Origin: Staphylococcus sp. 17KM0847 | GTDB taxonomy: Bacteria > Bacillota > Bacilli > Staphylococcales > Staphylococcaceae | Length of the DNA stretch: 64,000 nt | Direction: 5' to 3' | NCBI RefSeq assembly: GCF_013463155.1 | Contig: NZ_CP040781.1 | Coordinates: 744,001-808,000, forward strand | Shown here: positions 8,926 through 17,659 of the stretch, in pieces | How positions within the stretch are numbered: the first letter of the stretch is position 1 | Layout: every line of letters starts with the position of its first letter | Translations under genes and position numbers: made by a program | The notes under the pieces: generated by a model | What the model saw: only the letters and a program-made list of their open reading frames with translations | What the model was told of the DNA's origin: nothing | Database searches by the model: none

Positions 8926-11511
8926 TTATTGACTGAGTTCGCGCCGTAGCAACCCACGATATAGAAATGCTGAAACAATACCTAAGAGTGTTAAGGCGAG
9001 GTATATGCGCCAATAGGGGAGCTCATAACTTACAGTAAGTTTTTCATCTCCTTTATGGACCTTAACAACAGTCATTAAGCCATTCCCTTTGACGACTGTT
9101 CTAGGTGTACCATCTACCTCTGCTTTTAAGCCATCACGATAAGGTATTGGGAGGACAAGATATGCTTTTTCGCGGGCATTGATTGTCACATTGAGATGTC
9201 GTCTTGTGCGTTCTACTGCCACAGGTGTAACCGTTTCTTTTGCTTGTTTCAATGTTGTATAGTCTTCGCCATAAATTCCTTTAATATTTACGCGATATGT
9301 TCCTTTTTTTAATTTTAATTTCATTGTATCTTTAACAGGGACACGAATGGTGACAGGTGTAACAAATCTTTTATACTGATAATCGAGTTTCGTACGTCTT
9401 TGATAAAAACCATCTACTTTTAAATAATGAGGCTGGTTAGGCGAGCGTAACGCCACATCCATTTCTAAATAATAATCTTTATAGCGTTGATTATCAGATT
9501 GTGGCAATGAAATATTTAGGCCACCATTGTCCTTTGTTACAGTTAGTGTAGTTCCTTGTTGTTGTGCTTGACGTGTCGTGATGGTTGCTTTGTTTATAAG
9601 GTTTGGATTTTGTTTAAATGATGTATTCGCTTTTTCTCCATCTAAGACGACACCTTGCAACATGGCTTGTTCACGATCCAATGGCGATTTAAGATCATCT
9701 GCATCGAAGACTTTTGTAGCTAAGTGTGCAGCAGGATAGTCTATCGTATTGTGTGCGTGTATCCATGTTGCATCACGATCTTGAATCTTCTGTATGGTTT
9801 TCATACCATAGGTCATATTGTGATCGGGAGCATCTTTAATACGATCGGATACGCCCCATAGTGCATAAAGGTTTGCACGATCTCCGAGTAAACGATAAGT
9901 ACTGTTACTATCGAAACCTGTATTAATCTGCATAAGTTGATCATAGTAGTTTAAAATTTCTCCATCAAAAATACTTGAGTAGAGTGAGATGCCATTGAAA
10001 TGATAAAGCATACTTGTATTGGCTGTATAGTCACTCTTATAATCTATACGTTCTAAAGGAGACTGATGTTCGGTAATATGATTAATAATGCTTTGAAGTT
10101 TAGGACTATGGTATTCGGTACTATGAATTTTATCAGTCTTAGCAGTATAACGTTCAATATTATTTGTATGGTAGTTAAGCAGTAATACAAACTGTTGGAC
10201 AATAAACAAGCCGATGATTAAGTTGCGTCCGAATAAAGACAATCTTTGATGACGATATAGATAGTATGCGATAATCCATAATATTAAGCCACTAATGAAC
10301 ACCCAAGCCATATTGCCTCTTGAATATAGCAGTGTTGCAATAGCAAGTAAGACAATAGGCAACCAGGAAAAAAGGTACTGTTGCCATGTGAGTTCACTAA
10401 TATATTTAAGCCACATAGCAATAAGTACAGCTGTGGTAAATGTAAATAAATACCCCCAACGTCGCTGAGGAAAAGAGAAACCGTTAAATATACTGTCAAA
10501 ATAAGGAGATAATGCACCAATAAGCATGACCCATGTTAAAATTGCAAAAACTTTATAATAATAGTGACGATATAGTTTAAAGGAAAAGAGTGCTACTAAA
10601 GCGATGAACGTCACTGTAAAATAAAACCCGTTTGTAAAAATATGATATTTCTGGCTAAAGTCAATCAACAAAGGGATTGAAAAGTCATTTGTCGTACGAT
10701 CATTGTGTAAAAATGAACGAATACCTGTAAAAAAGCCAAAAGATGCAATGCATAAACTGATGATCACTGCTGGACAGAGCAACCATAACTTTTGCCAGCG
10801 TGACACGACATCTTTAGGATGTACAAAAATGATACGACATATTAAATAAGCACATAATGCCAGTGTTTCATAATAACTAAAATAAAAGTTTGAGAACAAT
10901 GTTAAAGTAATAGCAACAATAAAAAGTCCGATTTTACGTTCTTTAAAAAAACGTTCCATTCCCCAAATAGACAGAGGTAAATAGAGTAAAATATCTCCAT
11001 AAAATGACCAAGTAAAGTTAAAATAATACAAAATAGTAGAAGCACTGTATAAAAAAGCACCTAAAAAACGATAAGGTTTAGAAAGATCAAATACTTTCAG
11101 TGTACCGTAAGCGATCAAAAACGTTGCCACACATTTGAAGTAAGCTACAATAATTTGGTTAGACGGCCAAAAATCAATATGTGAGGGATCGACTTGAAAT
11201 AGTAGCTGTACAATTGCAATACCTATAAAATTGAGATACATAATAGGCGACGTAGCATAATAATAGGAAAGATCTGTAAAGTAATCTCCTCCTAATCCAA
11301 ACGAAATGTCGTAGAGTGACGAGAAGTGTGAAAAACGATCATATAAAAACATCTGGAATGGCATCATTTGTTTAAAACCATCACCATTTCCACTATATAC
11401 GACACCGTCTATAATATAACGATAAACAACGGGAGCATAAACAACAGCCCCTACACATAATGCGATGATTAGGAGCTTGAACCATTTAAAATGGGGTTGG
11501 AAGTTATTCAA
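8926..11511 (-). CDS. yfhO: YfhO-family polytopic membrane protein (probable GT-C glycosyltransferase for teichoic acid)
   Basis: Membrane protein of 861 aa with an N-terminal transmembrane helix (about 12-32), a first outer loop carrying GNGDGFKQ (41-48, with the Asp expected of GT-C-like enzymes), about a dozen further hydrophobic helices, a large extracellular region from about residue 450 to 830, and a final helix near the C-terminus. YfhO proteins act in lipoteichoic acid glycosylation with CsbB (makes undecaprenyl-phosphate sugar) and GtcA (flips it); this was worked out in Bacillus and S. aureus. The start is TTG with a weak AGAAAGAGTG ahead. gtcA lies 30 bases upstream on the same strand. 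The family is clear; the substrate is inferred. Confidence 0.88.
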   Translation of the reverse strand: MNNFQPHFKWFKLLIIALCVGAVVYAPVVYRYIIDGVVYSGNGDGFKQMMPFQMFLYDRFSHFSSLYDISFGLGGDYFTDLSYYYATSPIMYLNFIGIAIVQLLFQVDPSHIDFWPSNQIIVAYFKCVATFLIAYGTLKVFDLSKPYRFLGAFLYSASTILYYFNFTWSFYGDILLYLPLSIWGMERFFKERKIGLFIVAITLTLFSNFYFSYYETLALCAYLICRIIFVHPKDVVSRWQKLWLLCPAVIISLCIASFGFFTGIRSFLHNDRTTNDFSIPLLIDFSQKYHIFTNGFYFTVTFIALVALFSFKLYRHYYYKVFAILTWVMLIGALSPYFDSIFNGFSFPQRRWGYLFTFTTAVLIAMWLKYISELTWQQYLFSWLPIVLLAIATLLYSRGNMAWVFISGLILWIIAYYLYRHQRLSLFGRNLIIGLFIVQQFVLLLNYHTNNIERYTAKTDKIHSTEYHSPKLQSIINHITEHQSPLERIDYKSDYTANTSMLYHFNGISLYSSIFDGEILNYYDQLMQINTGFDSNSTYRLLGDRANLYALWGVSDRIKDAPDHNMTYGMKTIQKIQDRDATWIHAHNTIDYPAAHLATKVFDADDLKSPLDREQAMLQGVVLDGEKANTSFKQNPNLINKATITTRQAQQQGTTLTVTKDNGGLNISLPQSDNQRYKDYYLEMDVALRSPNQPHYLKVDGFYQRRTKLDYQYKRFVTPVTIRVPVKDTMKLKLKKGTYRVNIKGIYGEDYTTLKQAKETVTPVAVERTRRHLNVTINAREKAYLVLPIPYRDGLKAEVDGTPRTVVKGNGLMTVVKVHKGDEKLTVSYELPYWRIYLALTLLGIVSAFLYRGLLRRELSQ

Positions 11512-11541
11512 TAGTGTTCACTCTTTCTAAAGATTTAAGTT

Positions 11542-11925
11542 TTAAAAATAGACTAAAATATACTTGGATAATATATAAGTAATCGGAATTGTGACAATGA
11601 GTCCGACAAAAGGAGCAATAGACTCATTAAATTGAAAATAATGTACAAAAATAAAAATGAGCAATGTTTGGGTTCCCATATTAACAACTTGTGTGAATGG
11701 GAAAGCTAAAAACTTTTTGAGTGTAGGTTGTACTTTATACACAAAGTAACAATTCAAATAATAAGAGATCACGAATGCCGTACAGAAGCCAATAAGGTGA
11801 CTGATTATATATTGTACATGAAATAGGTGTAATAAAATTAAATAAACGATATAATAGTTAACTGTGTTTATACCACCGACGATAATAAAACGTATGATTT
11901 CTAAAAGACGACTGTCTTGAGTCAT
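11542..11925 (-). CDS. gtcA: GtrA/GtcA-family small membrane protein (probable lipid-linked sugar flippase)
   Basis: Protein of 127 aa with four predicted transmembrane helices and the typical N-terminus RFIIVGGINTVNYYIVYL. GtrA/GtcA proteins are thought to move undecaprenyl-phosphate sugars to the outer leaflet. It is directly upstream of yfhO on the minus strand (30-base gap), so the two form a likely operon supplying the flippase and the outer transferase of a three-component teichoic acid glycosylation system. The third component, a CsbB-like GT2 enzyme, is not in this window. The symbol is by family; other GtrA proteins are possible. Confidence 0.85.
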   Translation of the reverse strand: MTQDSRLLEIIRFIIVGGINTVNYYIVYLILLHLFHVQYIISHLIGFCTAFVISYYLNCYFVYKVQPTLKKFLAFPFTQVVNMGTQTLLIFIFVHYFQFNESIAPFVGLIVTIPITYILSKYILVYF

Positions 11926-12184
11926 TGCAATAAGCCTACTTTCTTTGTGAAGATCTTAAATTTTTAAATCTTAGTTATCTAACCGAAAATGAATCAGTAT
12001 AAACATATATATTACGATCAGACGTTAATCGGTCATATAAGGGTGTCGAATCCCCCATTTAAACATATTAAAATCATATAATACTATGAAGTTAAGATGT
12101 TACTGCTAAAATATAACACAAATGATATGCCGAAGTATTGTGATTTGTGGGCGATAAAAAATAAATAATGGAGTGTGAAAATAA
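11926..12184. promoter_or_regulatory. Divergent intergenic region gtcA / rbgA
   Basis: A 259-base AT-rich gap that must drive gtcA-yfhO leftward and rbgA-rnhB rightward. On the plus strand TATAAT occurs at 12077-12082 with no good -35. On the minus strand TATACT occurs near 11996-12001, also without a convincing -35. No strong operator is visible. Confidence 0.4.
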
Positions 12185-13066
12185 ATGGTAATACAATGGT
12201 TTCCGGGTCATATGGCAAAGGCCAAACGAGAAGTCACAGAACAATTAAAAAAAGTTGATGTTGTATTTGAGCTCGTTGACGCAAGAATACCATATAGTTC
12301 AAGAAATCCAATGATTGATGAGGTGATACAAAGAAAACCTCGTGTCGTTATATTAAATAAAAAAGATATGGCAAATGTACAAGAAATGAACAAATGGTAT
12401 GCGTTCTTTAAAGCAAAAGGGGCAGTACCTGTTGCAGTAGATGCAAAACATGGTAAAGGATTGAAGCAAGTAGAAGCCGCTGCGATTGAAGTCACAAAAG
12501 AAAAGTTTGAGCGCGAGAAAGCCAAGGGACTTAAACCACGTGCAATTCGAGCAATGATTGTCGGTATTCCAAATGTTGGGAAGTCAACACTGATTAACAA
12601 GTTAGCTAATCGTGCTATTGCACAAACAGGGAATAAACCGGGTGTCACCAAACAACAACAATGGATTAAAGTAGGTAAATCTTTGCAGCTCTTAGATACA
12701 CCAGGTATTTTATGGCCTAAGTTTGAAGATCAACAAGTAGGGATTAAATTAAGCTTAACGGGTGCGATTAAAGATAGTATTGTTCATCTGGATGAAGTAG
12801 CAATCTATGGTTTGAACTTTTTAATCCAATATGACTATAAAACGTTGTGTCATCATTATAAAATAGATGTTAATCGAGAGGCAGAAAACTTAGAATGGTT
12901 TGATGCAATTGGACGTAAAAGAGGATTGTTACAACGGGGTAATGAGGTCGATTATGAAGCGGTTATTGAACTTATTGTGAATGATATACGCAATGCTAAA
13001 ATCGGAACATATTGCTTTGATCTTTATGAAGAATGGCAGGCAGAACAAGATGACGGACATGCATAA
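12185..13066 (+). CDS. rbgA: Ribosome biogenesis GTPase RbgA (YlqF)
   Basis: Circularly permuted GTPase of 293 aa that drives a late step of 50S assembly. The motifs occur in permuted order: NKKD (58-61), then GIPNVGKST (127-135), then DTPG (171-174), followed by the C-terminal ANTAR-like helical domain. The N-terminus [13 protein letters not shown] is typical. rnhB begins inside its 3' end. The start ATG follows GGAGTG. Confidence 0.97.
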   Translation: MVIQWFPGHMAKAKREVTEQLKKVDVVFELVDARIPYSSRNPMIDEVIQRKPRVVILNKKDMANVQEMNKWYAFFKAKGAVPVAVDAKHGKGLKQVEAAAIEVTKEKFEREKAKGLKPRAIRAMIVGIPNVGKSTLINKLANRAIAQTGNKPGVTKQQQWIKVGKSLQLLDTPGILWPKFEDQQVGIKLSLTGAIKDSIVHLDEVAIYGLNFLIQYDYKTLCHHYKIDVNREAENLEWFDAIGRKRGLLQRGNEVDYEAVIELIVNDIRNAKIGTYCFDLYEEWQAEQDDGHA

Positions 13067-13835
13067 AAAGACGATACAAGATATTAAAAACGAACTCACA
13101 CAAATCACGCAAACTTCTGAATTAGAGTCGCATCCTGATTACCATGACGCGCGTAAAGGTGTTCAGGCAGCTTTTCGTACACGGCGTAAGCAGCTAGAAA
13201 AACAGCAACAGTTGATTGAGCGTTATAAAGTCATGTCACAGTATGAATTGAATATTTTAGAGGGTGATGAACACGCGATTATTTGTGGCATTGACGAGGT
13301 AGGGCGAGGGCCATTAGCAGGTCCAGTTGTTGCGAGTGCAGTTGTATTGGATGAGGGTCATCGTTATATCGGTATAAATGATTCTAAACAATTAAATGCA
13401 GTAAAACGTCAAAGCCTAGATAAAACGCTGAAAGAAAATGTCCGTGCATGGAGTATTGGTATTGCAACATCTGCTGAAATCGATAACATGAATATTTATG
13501 AAGCAACCAAATTAGCGATGTATCGTGCGATTGAACAGTTAGCAATTCAGCCGACACATTATTTAATTGATGCGATGACATTGGAGAAGTTAGAGAAACC
13601 TCAACAAAGTTTGATTAAAGGTGATGCGAAAAGTGTCTCTATTGCAGCGGCAAGTATTATTGCTAAAGTGTACCGAGATCAATTAATGGTACAATATGAC
13701 GCACAGTATCCAGGTTATGATTTTAGTCATAATGCAGGCTACGGTACAGCAAATCATTTGAAAGGTTTGGCTCAACAGGGGATATGTCCGATTCATCGAT
13801 TGTCTTTTGAACCTATCAAGTCACAGTATCGTTAA
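13050..13835 (+). CDS. rnhB: Ribonuclease HII
   Basis: Removes RNA from RNA-DNA hybrids and single ribonucleotides misincorporated in DNA. From ATG 13050 it is 261 aa, close to the family length in staphylococci; the frame is open further upstream but that part lies inside rbgA. The DE active-site motif is in [14 protein letters not shown] (D82, E83), with LIDAMTL and [18 protein letters not shown] further on. The N-terminal ~65 residues are the charged extension seen in Gram-positive RNase HII. It overlaps rbgA by 17 bases. ATG 13059 is an alternative start. Confidence 0.95.
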   Translation: MTDMHKKTIQDIKNELTQITQTSELESHPDYHDARKGVQAAFRTRRKQLEKQQQLIERYKVMSQYELNILEGDEHAIICGIDEVGRGPLAGPVVASAVVLDEGHRYIGINDSKQLNAVKRQSLDKTLKENVRAWSIGIATSAEIDNMNIYEATKLAMYRAIEQLAIQPTHYLIDAMTLEKLEKPQQSLIKGDAKSVSIAAASIIAKVYRDQLMVQYDAQYPGYDFSHNAGYGTANHLKGLAQQGICPIHRLSFEPIKSQYR

Positions 13836-14004
13836 AATACAAAAAGCACAAGGTTAAACCATTTTATATATGATATACGAATCGTTCTGTTGCATATTTT
13901 GTAGATGTCAGATACAGATGAAAAATGCTAAAAAGTTTTCAAAACACTTAATTTATGTTTTACTAAATAGTGAATATTCAAAACAGAAGGGAATATATCA
14001 ATTT

Positions 14005-14274
14005 ATGAATGAAACTTTACAAAAACTTTATAAAGTCTTAGTGCATTTTGAAGAAAAAGAGGCTGAGATTACTGAAGATGAGGCCACATTAACTAAAATC
14101 AAACAAGAAATTGAACATAATTTAAAAGTGTCTGTTGAAGAACTTTCTCAAATGGACTTGATTCGTGTATTAAAAGAGCATAACTTTGTTGTAGAATCTG
14201 CAGAAGATGATCAAAAGATTGTCAGTGTGCCGATGGACGATGATACACAAGTCACATTCCAAACAGATAAATAA
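14005..14274 (+). CDS. Small acidic hypothetical protein
   Basis: An 89-aa acidic protein starting MNETLQKLYKVLVHFEEKEA. I do not recognise the family. It is predicted to be soluble and mostly helical, with no membrane segment. The ATG at 14005 is preceded by AGAAGGGA at a longish 13-base distance. The frame stays open upstream to 13870, but that part is Cys/Phe/Ile-rich and looks non-coding. A clean terminator follows, and it lies between rnhB and sucC. Confidence 0.7.
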   Translation: MNETLQKLYKVLVHFEEKEAEITEDEATLTKIKQEIEHNLKVSVEELSQMDLIRVLKEHNFVVESAEDDQKIVSVPMDDDTQVTFQTDK

Positions 14275-14285
14275 TATTACATCGA

Positions 14286-14333
14286 GCGACATAACGTTAT
14301 TCGTATAAATGAATAAGTGTTATGTCGTTTTAT
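14286..14333 (+). terminator. Intrinsic terminator before sucC
   Basis: CGACATAACGTTATTC pairs with GAATAAGTGTTATGTCG (one mismatch) and is followed by TTTTATT. It isolates sucCD from upstream transcription. Confidence 0.85.
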
Positions 14334-14392
14334 TAATGTTGATTATAAAACAAACAAATCATATATAATAATGTGAATCTCAGTTGTATCGG

Positions 14393-14421
14393 TTTACAAT
14401 AGCGCTTACATTTTTTATAAT
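14393..14421 (+). promoter_or_regulatory. sucCD promoter with overlapping CcpA-like (cre) site
   Basis: TTTACA (14393-14398), a 17-base spacer and TATAAT (14416-14421). On the minus strand, 14397-14410 reads TGTAAGCGCTATTG, which matches 12 of 14 positions of the Gram-positive cre consensus TGWAARCGYTWNCW and lies across the -35 edge and spacer. A CcpA-like repressor there would block polymerase. Confidence 0.6.
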
Positions 14422-14460
14422 TGTTAGTGAACTTAACCTTAAGAAACAGGAGGATGGAGT

Positions 14461-15627
14461 ATGAATATCCATGAGTATCAAGGAAAAGCAATCTTTCGCT
14501 CAATGGGCGTAGCAGTACCAGAAGGGCGTGTTGCATTCTCAGCTGAAGAGGCTGTTGAAAAAGCAAAAGAGTTAGACACAGATGTTTATGTTGTTAAAGC
14601 GCAAATCCATGCAGGGGGTCGTGGTAAAGCAGGCGGTGTCAAAATTGCCAAATCTTTATCCGAAGTTGAAACATACGCAAATGAGTTATTAGGTAAAGTT
14701 TTAGTAACCCATCAAACAGGTCCAGAAGGTAAAGAGGTTAAACGTCTTTATATCGAAGAAGGCGCAGACATTAAAAAAGAATACTATATCGGTTTTGTTA
14801 TTGACCGTGCGACAGATCGTGTTACATTGATGGCATCTGAAGAAGGGGGAACTGAGATCGAAGAAGTTGCTGCGACAAATCCAGAAAAAATCTTCAAAGA
14901 AACAATCGATCCAGTTGTTGGATTAGCGCCATATCAAGCACGTCGTATTGCGTTTAACATTAACATTCCAAAAGAGTCAGTCAATAAAGCAGTTAAGTTT
15001 TTAATGGCTTTATATAATGTATTCATTGAAAAAGATTGTTCTATTGTTGAGATTAACCCACTTGTATTAACAGGTGAAGGTGATGTTTTAGCATTAGACT
15101 CTAAAATCAACTTTGATGACAATGCATTGTTCCGTCATAAAGATATTCAAGAATTACGTGATTTAGATGAAGAAGATCCAAAAGAGATTGAAGCATCTAA
15201 ATATGACCTTTCTTACATTGCGTTAGATGGTAATATCGGTTGTATGGTGAACGGTGCAGGTCTTGCGATGGCAACAATGGATACGATTAACCACTTCAAT
15301 GGAACACCAGCAAACTTCCTTGATGTAGGTGGTGGCGCTACGAAGGAAAAAGTAACAGAAGCATTCAAGATCATATTAGGTGACGATAACGTCAAAGGTA
15401 TTTTTGTGAATATTTTTGGTGGTATTATGCGCTGTGATGTTATCGCTGAAGGTATTGTTGCAGCAGTGAAAGAAGTTGACTTAACATTACCTTTAGTTGT
15501 GCGCTTAGAAGGTACAAATGTTGCACAAGGTAAACAAATTTTAGAAGCATCAGGATTAGCGATTGAACCAGCTAGTACAATGGCTGAAGGTGCACAAAAA
15601 ATCGTTAAACTTGTGAACGAAGCGTAA
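14461..15627 (+). CDS. sucC: Succinyl-CoA synthetase, beta subunit
   Basis: The ADP/GDP-forming beta subunit (388 aa) of the TCA-cycle enzyme interconverting succinyl-CoA and succinate with substrate-level phosphorylation. It has the ATP-grasp N-terminal domain ([27 protein letters not shown]) and the C-terminal CoA-ligase domain ([16 protein letters not shown]). A strong AGGAGG precedes the ATG. sucD follows 21 bases later, so the two are co-transcribed from the promoter at 14393. Confidence 0.98.
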   Translation: MNIHEYQGKAIFRSMGVAVPEGRVAFSAEEAVEKAKELDTDVYVVKAQIHAGGRGKAGGVKIAKSLSEVETYANELLGKVLVTHQTGPEGKEVKRLYIEEGADIKKEYYIGFVIDRATDRVTLMASEEGGTEIEEVAATNPEKIFKETIDPVVGLAPYQARRIAFNINIPKESVNKAVKFLMALYNVFIEKDCSIVEINPLVLTGEGDVLALDSKINFDDNALFRHKDIQELRDLDEEDPKEIEASKYDLSYIALDGNIGCMVNGAGLAMATMDTINHFNGTPANFLDVGGGATKEKVTEAFKIILGDDNVKGIFVNIFGGIMRCDVIAEGIVAAVKEVDLTLPLVVRLEGTNVAQGKQILEASGLAIEPASTMAEGAQKIVKLVNEA

Positions 15628-15648
15628 GGAAAGGATGGGACAACTAAA

Positions 15649-16554
15649 ATGAGTGTATTTGTAGATAAAAATACGAAAGTTATCGTACAAGGTATTACGG
15701 GGTCAACTGCCCTTTTCCATACAAAGCAGATGTTAGAATATGGAACGCAAATCGTAGCAGGTGTAACACCTGGTAAAGGGGGACAAGTCGTTGAAGGTGT
15801 GCCAGTTTTTAATACAGTAGAAGAAGCTAAAAACGAAACAGGCGCAACAGTATCAGTGATTTATGTACCAGCACCATTTGCGGCAGATGCAATTTTAGAA
15901 TGTGCAGATGCAGAGTTAGATTTAGCGATTTGTATTACAGAACACATTCCAGTGATTGATATGATTAAAGCTAAGCGCTACTTAGAAGGCAAAAAGACAC
16001 GCTTAATTGGACCAAACTGTCCGGGTGTGATCACATCAGATGAGACAAAAATCGGTATTATGCCGGGTTATATTCATAAAAAAGGTCATGTTGGCGTTGT
16101 ATCTCGTTCTGGTACATTAACTTATGAAGCGGTACACCAATTAACTGAAGCGGGCATTGGACAAACAACAGCAGTAGGTATCGGTGGAGACCCAGTAAAC
16201 GGTACGAACTTTATAGATGTATTAGAAGCTTTTAACAACGATGAGGATACAAAAGCGGTTGTGATGATTGGTGAAATTGGTGGAACAGCTGAAGAAGAAG
16301 CTGCTGAATGGATTAAAGCTAATATGACAAAACCAGTTGTTGGCTTTATCGGTGGTCAAACAGCACCTCCAGGAAAACGTATGGGTCATGCAGGTGCGAT
16401 TATTTCAGGTGGTAAAGGAACAGCAGATGAAAAAATCAAGACATTAAATAGCTGCGGAGTCAAAACAGCAGACACACCTTCAGAAATTGGTGAGACACTT
16501 ATCGAAGCAGCTAAAGAAGCAGGCATTTATGAATCATTACTTACAGTGAAATAA
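15649..16554 (+). CDS. sucD: Succinyl-CoA synthetase, alpha subunit
   Basis: The CoA-binding and catalytic subunit (301 aa) that partners SucC. It has the N-terminal CoA-binding Rossmann domain ([16 protein letters not shown]) and the phosphohistidine site in [15 protein letters not shown]247. The ribosome-binding region is GGAAAGGATG, somewhat far from the ATG. A terminator closes the sucCD operon. Confidence 0.98.
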   Translation: MSVFVDKNTKVIVQGITGSTALFHTKQMLEYGTQIVAGVTPGKGGQVVEGVPVFNTVEEAKNETGATVSVIYVPAPFAADAILECADAELDLAICITEHIPVIDMIKAKRYLEGKKTRLIGPNCPGVITSDETKIGIMPGYIHKKGHVGVVSRSGTLTYEAVHQLTEAGIGQTTAVGIGGDPVNGTNFIDVLEAFNNDEDTKAVVMIGEIGGTAEEEAAEWIKANMTKPVVGFIGGQTAPPGKRMGHAGAIISGGKGTADEKIKTLNSCGVKTADTPSEIGETLIEAAKEAGIYESLLTVK

Positions 16555-16565
16555 TCATAAATTTT

Positions 16566-16598
16566 AAAGTAGGATGGCGTGGTGCTATCCTACTTTTT
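16566..16598 (+). terminator. Intrinsic terminator after sucD
   Basis: AAAGTAGGAT pairs perfectly with ATCCTACTTT around an 11-base loop and ends in five T. Confidence 0.9.
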
Positions 16599-16670
16599 GA
16601 CATCTTACTACTATTTACATATATATTTTCAAAAGTAATTTGTATCCAATAGCAATGGAGGTATCATTGA

Positions 16671-17558
16671 ATGACATCGAAAAAAATAACCCAACATCAG
16701 CAAATGTTGTTGCTTATATACGCAGGGTTTAGGACGCAACAACTCAGGACGCTATCTTCTGTGATAACAAGCACAGCCATTACGCCACAACAGCTTTATA
16801 AACGCCTTTCACAGCATCCCTCGTTTAAAAGTTCCTCATCATTCCACACTAAACTTAAAACGCTCAAAACATTAAACATTGGGACCATTGAACATCAACT
16901 CAAATCAGAACGTATTCAAACATTAAGCCTAAATGATCCTTTATATCCACGACGACTCAAAGCGATTTATGATCCCCCTTTAATCCTTTTTTGTAAAGGT
17001 CATCTTCACTACTTAAATCATCCTCACATATTGGCAATCGTTGGTTCAAGAAAACATACACAATATACAGTGAAAGCATTGGATTACTTGCTGCCTGAAT
17101 TTGCACGAGCAGGGCTATTAATCGTTTCAGGATTGGCGCATGGTGCAGATGCGTATGCACATCAATATGCAATAGAATATGGTTGTCCTACTATTGGTGT
17201 GTTAGGTTTCGGTCATTTATATCATTATCCCAAAACAACACAAATATTGCGCAATAGCGTAGAGCGCTACGGTGTAACAGTCAGTGAATATCCACCGCAT
17301 TGCCCTCCCGCTCGATTTCAATTTCCAGAACGTAATCGCATTATCAGTGGATTGTCACAAGGTGTCTTAATCACAGAGGCAAAAGAAAAAAGTGGGGCGC
17401 TGATCACCGTAGATCAAGCACTTGAACAAAATCGCAATGTCTATGTACTACCGGGTGATATGTTTAACCCCTATACAAAAGGGAATTTGTTGAGAATTCA
17501 AGAAGGTGCAGAAGTCGTATTATCGAGTAGAGATATTTTAAAAGATTACAGCGTATAA
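16671..17558 (+). CDS. dprA: DNA-processing protein DprA (Smf)
   Basis: Protein of 295 aa that loads RecA on incoming single-stranded DNA during transformation. An N-terminal helical extension (1-100) precedes the Rossmann-like DprA core with VGSRKHTQYT, SGLAHGADAYAH, FPERNRIISGLSQG and EAKEKSGALITVDQALEQ. The start ATG follows GGAGGT. Most staphylococci carry dprA although they are rarely competent. It sits alone between the sucD terminator and the topA promoter. Confidence 0.95.
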   Translation: MTSKKITQHQQMLLLIYAGFRTQQLRTLSSVITSTAITPQQLYKRLSQHPSFKSSSSFHTKLKTLKTLNIGTIEHQLKSERIQTLSLNDPLYPRRLKAIYDPPLILFCKGHLHYLNHPHILAIVGSRKHTQYTVKALDYLLPEFARAGLLIVSGLAHGADAYAHQYAIEYGCPTIGVLGFGHLYHYPKTTQILRNSVERYGVTVSEYPPHCPPARFQFPERNRIISGLSQGVLITEAKEKSGALITVDQALEQNRNVYVLPGDMFNPYTKGNLLRIQEGAEVVLSSRDILKDYSV

Positions 17559-17591
17559 GTGATGATTTTAATGTGAAATAATGGGAAAAGA

Positions 17592-17621
17592 TTGACAAAT
17601 ATAAAATTAACCGTTTATTAT
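17592..17621 (+). promoter_or_regulatory. Putative sigma-A promoter for topA
   Basis: A consensus TTGACA (17592-17597), an 18-base spacer and TATTAT (17616-17621), 38 bases before the topA start. Confidence 0.65.
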
Positions 17622-17659
17622 TTATCTTTGTAATCAGAAATAGCGAGGGGGGACTTGCA

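Noticed and set aside
11980-12010. SigB-type promoter upstream of gtcA
   Set aside because: GTTTAT and CGGTTA-like elements are too far from the GTTTAA/GGGTAT consensus.
12036-12060. tRNA T-arm-like sequence GGGTGTCGAATCCCCC
   Set aside because: No acceptor, D or anticodon arms nearby; not a tRNA, and no evidence of an attachment site.
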